Made by a program: the position numbers and the translations under genes | The notes under the pieces: model-generated | Database searches by the model: none | What the model saw: only the letters and a program-made list of their open reading frames with translations | Told to the model about the DNA's origin: nothing | Shown: piece after piece, positions 60,537 through 64,000 of the stretch | Layout of the letters: the number at the start of each line of letters is the position of its first letter | Position numbering within the stretch: position 1 is the first letter of the stretch | NCBI GenBank assembly: GCA_016219875.1 | Contig: JACRJZ010000085.1 | Coordinates: 1-64,000 of the forward strand | DNA from: Verrucomicrobiota bacterium | Lineage (GTDB): Bacteria > Verrucomicrobiota > Verrucomicrobiia > Limisphaerales > JACRJZ01 | Direction of reading: 5' to 3' | DNA: 64,000 nucleotides

Positions 60537-61502
60537 TCAACTCACGACGTTTTGCCGCTGGCCGCTGAGGAACGCGCGGACGTTGGCTACGGCTGTCTGC
60601 ATCAGCCGCTCGCGCGCTGCCTTGGTGGCCCAGCCCAAATGCGGCGTGATGACGCAATGCTTGGCGGTCAACAACGGGTGGTTCTCCGGAGGCGGTTCGC
60701 TGGAAAGCACATCCACGGCCGCGCCGGCGAGGCGGCCTGAGTTCAACGCCTCCGCCAAGGCCGTTTCGTCCACCAGCGGGCCGCGCCCGGTGTTGAGGAG
60801 GAAGGCGCTGGGCTTCATGAGGGCGAGACGCCGGGCATCGACGAGGTGCTGCGTGTCAGCGGTGAGCGGGCAGTGGAGGCTGACGACGTCGCTTCGTCGG
60901 AACAAATCCTCCAGGGCCGTGAATTCAATGCCCGGCGGCGCCGGCACGGGCGGCCGTGGCGTGTGGACGAGGACCTTCATGCCGAACGCCGACCCCACTT
61001 GAGCCACGGCGCGGCCAATGCGGCCGAAGCCGACGATCCCCAACGTCAGGCCGTCGAGTTCGAGCAGCGGGGTTTCCCAATAGCAGAAGTCCGCGCTGCG
61101 GCTCCAACGGCCCGCGCGCACGCTCTCCGTGTGCCGGCCCACGTGGTGTGTGAGTTCGAGCAGGAGCGCGAAGGTGAGTTGGACGACCGATCGCGTGCTG
61201 TAGTCCGGGACGTTGGTCACGACGAGGCCCCGCTCGCGGGCCGCCGCGAGGTCCACGACGTTGTAGCCCGTGGCCAGGACGCCGACGTAGCGGAGCCGCG
61301 GCAGCACCGATAAGACAGTGCGGTCAAGCACGACTTTGTTCGTCAGCACAATCTCCGCGGCGGCGGCGCGGGCCACGGTCGCGTCGCGCGTTGTGCGCTC
61401 GTGGATGACGCAGTCACCCACGGCGCGGAGCGGGTCCCAACTCAGGTCGCCGGGGTTCAGCGTGTGGCCGTCGAGGACCACGATGTTCGGCTTCGCAGAC
61501 AT
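60537..61502 (-). CDS. D-isomer-specific 2-hydroxyacid dehydrogenase
   Basis: A 321-residue NAD-dependent dehydrogenase, glycerate/phosphoglycerate dehydrogenase-like. The NAD motif is LGIVGFGRIGRAVAQ; the catalytic set is Arg in LNTGRGPLVDE, Glu in VLSSEPPPENHPLL and His in VITPHLGWATKAAR. HprA-type hydroxypyruvate reductase is the closest pattern (NVPDYSTRSVVQLTFALLLEL). The ATG at 61502 is chosen. Confidence 0.92.
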   Translation of the reverse strand: MSAKPNIVVLDGHTLNPGDLSWDPLRAVGDCVIHERTTRDATVARAAAAEIVLTNKVVLDRTVLSVLPRLRYVGVLATGYNVVDLAAARERGLVVTNVPDYSTRSVVQLTFALLLELTHHVGRHTESVRAGRWSRSADFCYWETPLLELDGLTLGIVGFGRIGRAVAQVGSAFGMKVLVHTPRPPVPAPPGIEFTALEDLFRRSDVVSLHCPLTADTQHLVDARRLALMKPSAFLLNTGRGPLVDETALAEALNSGRLAGAAVDVLSSEPPPENHPLLTAKHCVITPHLGWATKAARERLMQTAVANVRAFLSGQRQNVVS

Positions 61503-61578
61503 GGGCGGCGAGTGTAGCGGCGGGGCAGGCGAGGGCAATCCTTCCGACAGGGCTGCCTCAAGCTCGGTCCCATGGCGT

Positions 61579-61718
61579 CCGTAGCGCAGACTTCCGAGTC
61601 TGTCGTAGCGCCGGTTTTCCAACCGGCGAGCGTTGGACTAGCCCAGCAGGCTAGGAGTTTTACGGCCCTGCCGACTACAAGTCGGCGATACAGCAGACTG
61701 GAAAGTCTGCGCTACGAA
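61579..61718. repeat. Palindromic element, family C copy 4
   Basis: GTAGCGCAGACTTCCGAGTCTG, GCGCCGGTTTTCCAACCGGCG and CAGACTGGAAAGTCTGCGCTAC. Its left flank matches, in inverse, the right flank of copy 1; its right flank matches, in inverse, the left flank of copy 2. A tandem GAACTTTGAACCTTGAAC tract follows at 61767-61800. These fill the divergent gap 61503-61837, where no gene is seen. Confidence 0.85.
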
Positions 61719-61837
61719 GTGTGGCGGATGGGAGCTTGATGCACCCCTGTCCTTCCGAGGACTTCGAACTTTGAACCTTGAACTTTGAACGTTGAACTTC
61801 TTCTCCATCCCGCGCACACTCCCGCGCCAGCGAGAAG

Positions 61838-62140
61838 ATGAGTGCGACACGTCATTGCCATCATTGCGGCACGGAGTATCTTCCGAACCGTTCGCCTGGC
61901 CGCAGCGAAACCTGCTCCCAGTGCGGCCGGGACCTGAAGGTCTGCCTGAACTGCCTGTATTACGACACGACCGTGGCCTACCAGTGCCGCGAACGCCGCG
62001 CGGACCCGGTGGAGGAAAAGCACGTGGCCAACTACTGCGAGTATTTCGACATGGCCAAGCGCCTCTGGACACCCAAGGCCGGCGAAACCAAGCGGGAAGA
62101 CGCGGCGCGGTCTGCCTTGAAGAAGCTGCTGGGCGATTGA
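61838..62140 (+). CDS. Small zinc-ribbon protein
   Basis: A 100-residue protein with four CxxC pairs or equivalents: CHHC (7-10), CSQC (26-29), CLNC (36-39), and single cysteines at 50 and about 67. Two zinc knuckles are likely. The C-terminal helix is basic. No enzymatic motif is seen; it may be an RNA- or protein-binding adaptor. It is convergent with the PqaA-type gene. Confidence 0.75.
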   Translation: MSATRHCHHCGTEYLPNRSPGRSETCSQCGRDLKVCLNCLYYDTTVAYQCRERRADPVEEKHVANYCEYFDMAKRLWTPKAGETKREDAARSALKKLLGD

Positions 62141-62151
62141 CCGTCGCCGGC

Positions 62152-63609
62152 TCACCGCCCGCGCCTCTTCGTGGAGTCGGGCACGAAGCGATGCTTGACG
62201 GTTTCCGGGACCACGCGAATGGGCGTGGTCAGTTTGAGCGGATGTCCGCCCAGGCCGGCATAGGTCAACTCCACTATGAAGGCGGTCCAGCCTTGGGGCG
62301 GCTCCGGCACGCGGGCGGTGCAGGCGCCGTCCTGCAGCGTCAGCGGCGTGCTGGTCCAGACGGGGCCGAGTGTTTCGAGCCGGAAATCGCGCGCCTTGGG
62401 ATTCGTGGCCTGCCAGAGCTTCACTTCTCTCGGCGGATCGGCGGCGTTGACCCGGATGGAGCCGTCCTCGGCCAGCGTCCAGTTGAGGCGGGGCAGCGCT
62501 GTGCCGGTCAACAGGGATTGATAGAACGCTTGCAACGTGTCCCAGGCGTCGCTGCCTTTGAGTGAATGGTCGGCGTTGGGAACGTAACGGAGAAACTTGG
62601 GGCCAGGCAGGTCGTCCCAGTAGAACTGCGACGAGTCGGGCAGGAAGAACTGGTCGCCCGCCGCGTTGAGGAGGAGCTTGGGCATGGTGAAACGCTGGCG
62701 GTAGGAGAGAGGATCTTCGATGCGCGCGAGCGCCTGGAACTGCGGCGTGTCCATCCACTCCATGATGTGATGTTCGACGTAGTCATGGACCGCCGGCGCC
62801 CAGAAGCCGTAGGCCGCGTAGTGGTGCTTCATGGAGGGCTGCAGGTTCAACACGTCGATCACAATGGGCGCGATGCCGATCGCGCGCGGGTCCACGGCGG
62901 CCGTCGCCCAGGTCGTCCAGCCGCGTTTGGAGGCGCCGGCGACCACGAACCGCTCCATCTTCGCGCCGCCGCCTTCCGCGCTCGCGCAGAAAGCCGTGAT
63001 CGTGTCCATGGCCCGCAGGACGGCCTTGGTCATCGGCAGGCGCGCCGGCCAACGCTCGTCGCCGGTGCGCAGGAACTGGTCCCACGTGTAGGCGATCAGG
63101 TCGTCCTCCACTCGCTCCTGGCCATCCTGGTGAAAGACGAGCGGCTGATTGGGCACTTGGCGCAGTTCGGCGGTGACGGATTTGGTTTCGATGGCAAGGC
63201 GCGGCAGATTGCCGTCCGGCCCTTTCTTGGAGTCCTTCTTGTTGTTGCCGCCGCCGATCATCAGGAAGGCCGTGGGACCGGCCACTTCGTTGGGCACGGC
63301 GATGAACAGCGTGTGCTGCCACAAGGTGCGGTTCACCTCGTTGGTGGTGAGCCAGGATTGGGAAGTCATTTCCAGCGTGAAGACTTTGCCCTGCGCCGTT
63401 GGCGCGGTGTTGACCAGGCGGAAGGAGTAGTTCGTGTCCGGCGCCGCCACGTAGCGGTCGAGCGCGGTCAGCGAGTCGCTGGTCGCGGCGGGCGCGCATG
63501 GAGTGAGAAGCGCGACGGAGACGGCGGCGAGGGTCAAGGCGGAGGCGAGCCAACGTCGAACCATCCAGCCGAGGGTGTCGGAAGAAGCGATCACGGGTGC
63601 TGAGTTCAT
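62152..63609 (-). CDS. Exported PhoPQ-activated pathogenicity-related (PqaA) alpha/beta hydrolase
   Basis: A 485-residue secreted protein of the PhoPQ_related family. The signal is WLASALTLAAVSVALLTPCAPAA. The alpha/beta-hydrolase triad is S227 (VVAGASKRGWTTW), D319 (LNAAGDQFFLPDSS) and H348 (YVPNADHSLKGSDA). The family name comes from Salmonella pqaA; in soil and aquatic bacteria the substrate is unknown. An ATG at 63564 (MVRRWLAS) would give a more compact signal peptide. Confidence 0.9.
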   Translation of the reverse strand: MNSAPVIASSDTLGWMVRRWLASALTLAAVSVALLTPCAPAATSDSLTALDRYVAAPDTNYSFRLVNTAPTAQGKVFTLEMTSQSWLTTNEVNRTLWQHTLFIAVPNEVAGPTAFLMIGGGNNKKDSKKGPDGNLPRLAIETKSVTAELRQVPNQPLVFHQDGQERVEDDLIAYTWDQFLRTGDERWPARLPMTKAVLRAMDTITAFCASAEGGGAKMERFVVAGASKRGWTTWATAAVDPRAIGIAPIVIDVLNLQPSMKHHYAAYGFWAPAVHDYVEHHIMEWMDTPQFQALARIEDPLSYRQRFTMPKLLLNAAGDQFFLPDSSQFYWDDLPGPKFLRYVPNADHSLKGSDAWDTLQAFYQSLLTGTALPRLNWTLAEDGSIRVNAADPPREVKLWQATNPKARDFRLETLGPVWTSTPLTLQDGACTARVPEPPQGWTAFIVELTYAGLGGHPLKLTTPIRVVPETVKHRFVPDSTKRRGR

Positions 63610-63816
63610 GCGCACCGGAGAATGCCCGGTGGCGCGCGAAGACTCAACTGCGGAGTGAAGTCCCGATGCGTTCCGGCATGCGTTGTTCTGCACCTTTGTC
63701 TTGCCGCGCCTGCGGTCGCCCCTTAAACCTCTTCCCGCCTTTGACCGCCTTGCCGCAGAGAAGCAGCCAGGCAGCCTGAAACGCTTGAACATTTTGACGC
63801 TTTGACCGCCGACACT

Positions 63817-64000
63817 ATGGACGCTCCGATCACGCTCCAGACGACTCCGCCCACGCCCGCCCCCGCTTTGCAGACGTTGCCCGGCGACGACGTGCGCCAG
63901 CTCCTGTGGCGCTTCGCGGACCGCTACGACTTCCACATGATCGTGCAGTCCACCCGCGCCGTCGCCCGCGGCCCCGTCGCCCGCGCCGTGGCCAACGGCG
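63817..64000 (+). CDS. Partial protein, probably an acyl-CoA dehydrogenase N-terminus
   Basis: Starts at ATG 63817 and runs off the right edge, 61 residues visible. A Thr/Pro-rich start is followed by DDVRQLLWRFADRYDFHMIV and QSTRAVARGPVARAVANG. This resembles the opening helix of acyl-CoA dehydrogenase-like proteins of Planctomycetes/Verrucomicrobia, from memory of the pattern only. A degenerate tandem tract (63776-63806, TTGAAC/TTTGAC units) precedes it. Confidence 0.5.
   Translation, partial: MDAPITLQTTPPTPAPALQTLPGDDVRQLLWRFADRYDFHMIVQSTRAVARGPVARAVANG

Noticed and set aside
1..64000. CRISPR array, prophage or integrative element
   Set aside because: No regularly spaced direct repeats, phage structural genes, integrase or transposase were seen; the tRNA-Arg gene has no duplicated 3' end nearby.

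Overview
The window is high-GC bacterial chromosome, with dense genes on both strands and no rRNA, prophage, CRISPR array or recognisable transposase. Very long secreted lamin-tail/CotH/LamG proteins, secreted GH38 and PqaA-type enzymes, a Tat-exported Gfo/Idh/MocA oxidoreductase, an Acr3/ArsM arsenic operon and many REP-like palindromes point to a Verrucomicrobiota relative, perhaps Pedosphaera/Limisphaerales-like. This assignment is inference from gene content; no marker gene was compared.

Layout. 1-2.2 kb: a truncated membrane protein (minus), then a sigma-70 factor overlapping apt. 2.3-5.3 kb: a Cys-rich secreted peptide, a phosphoesterase and an MFS transporter (minus). 5.7-8.8 kb: arsR-arsC-arsM-acr3 behind a palindromic operator; ArsM carries a fused AhpD-like domain. 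9.2-24.4 kb: a 4116-residue secreted modular protein and an 887-residue beta-helix protein sharing a C-terminal module that ends QRFYRV. 24.7-29.7 kb: Nudix, tadA, a pterin dehydratase, tRNA-Arg(CCU), a radical SAM protein, an SDR and a LAB_N/zinc-ribbon protein. 29.7-33.1 kb: a secreted GH38 enzyme. 33.5-39.2 kb: the haem run hemE-hemN-[antitoxin-toxin]-hemY-hemH, in which the toxin gene has an apparent frameshift. 39.5-45.8 kb: TPR protein, ugd, mutT-like Nudix, rho, a WYL regulator and ubiE/menE-type methyltransferase. 46-50 kb: a vWA protein divergent from a NarL-type two-component system that encloses a 67-residue ORF. 50.4-55.1 kb: a KefB-type antiporter, the oxidoreductase and an MBOAT protein. 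55.4-60 kb: type II secretion genes gspF-H-I-J-K. 60-64 kb: a YkvA-like protein, a 2-hydroxyacid dehydrogenase, a zinc-ribbon protein, a PqaA-type hydrolase and the start of a probable acyl-CoA dehydrogenase.

The most unusual signal is the repeat load. At least seven families of palindromic elements and short tandem tracts fill the intergenic gaps, and several lie inside genes. All three minor pseudopilin genes (gspH, gspI, gspJ) carry a different repeat between the translation start and the prepilin cleavage site. hemY has tandem tracts at both ends, ubiE has one inside its methyltransferase fold, and the giant gene contains two. Repeat DNA thus appears to be tolerated, or used, in parts of proteins that are removed or exposed.
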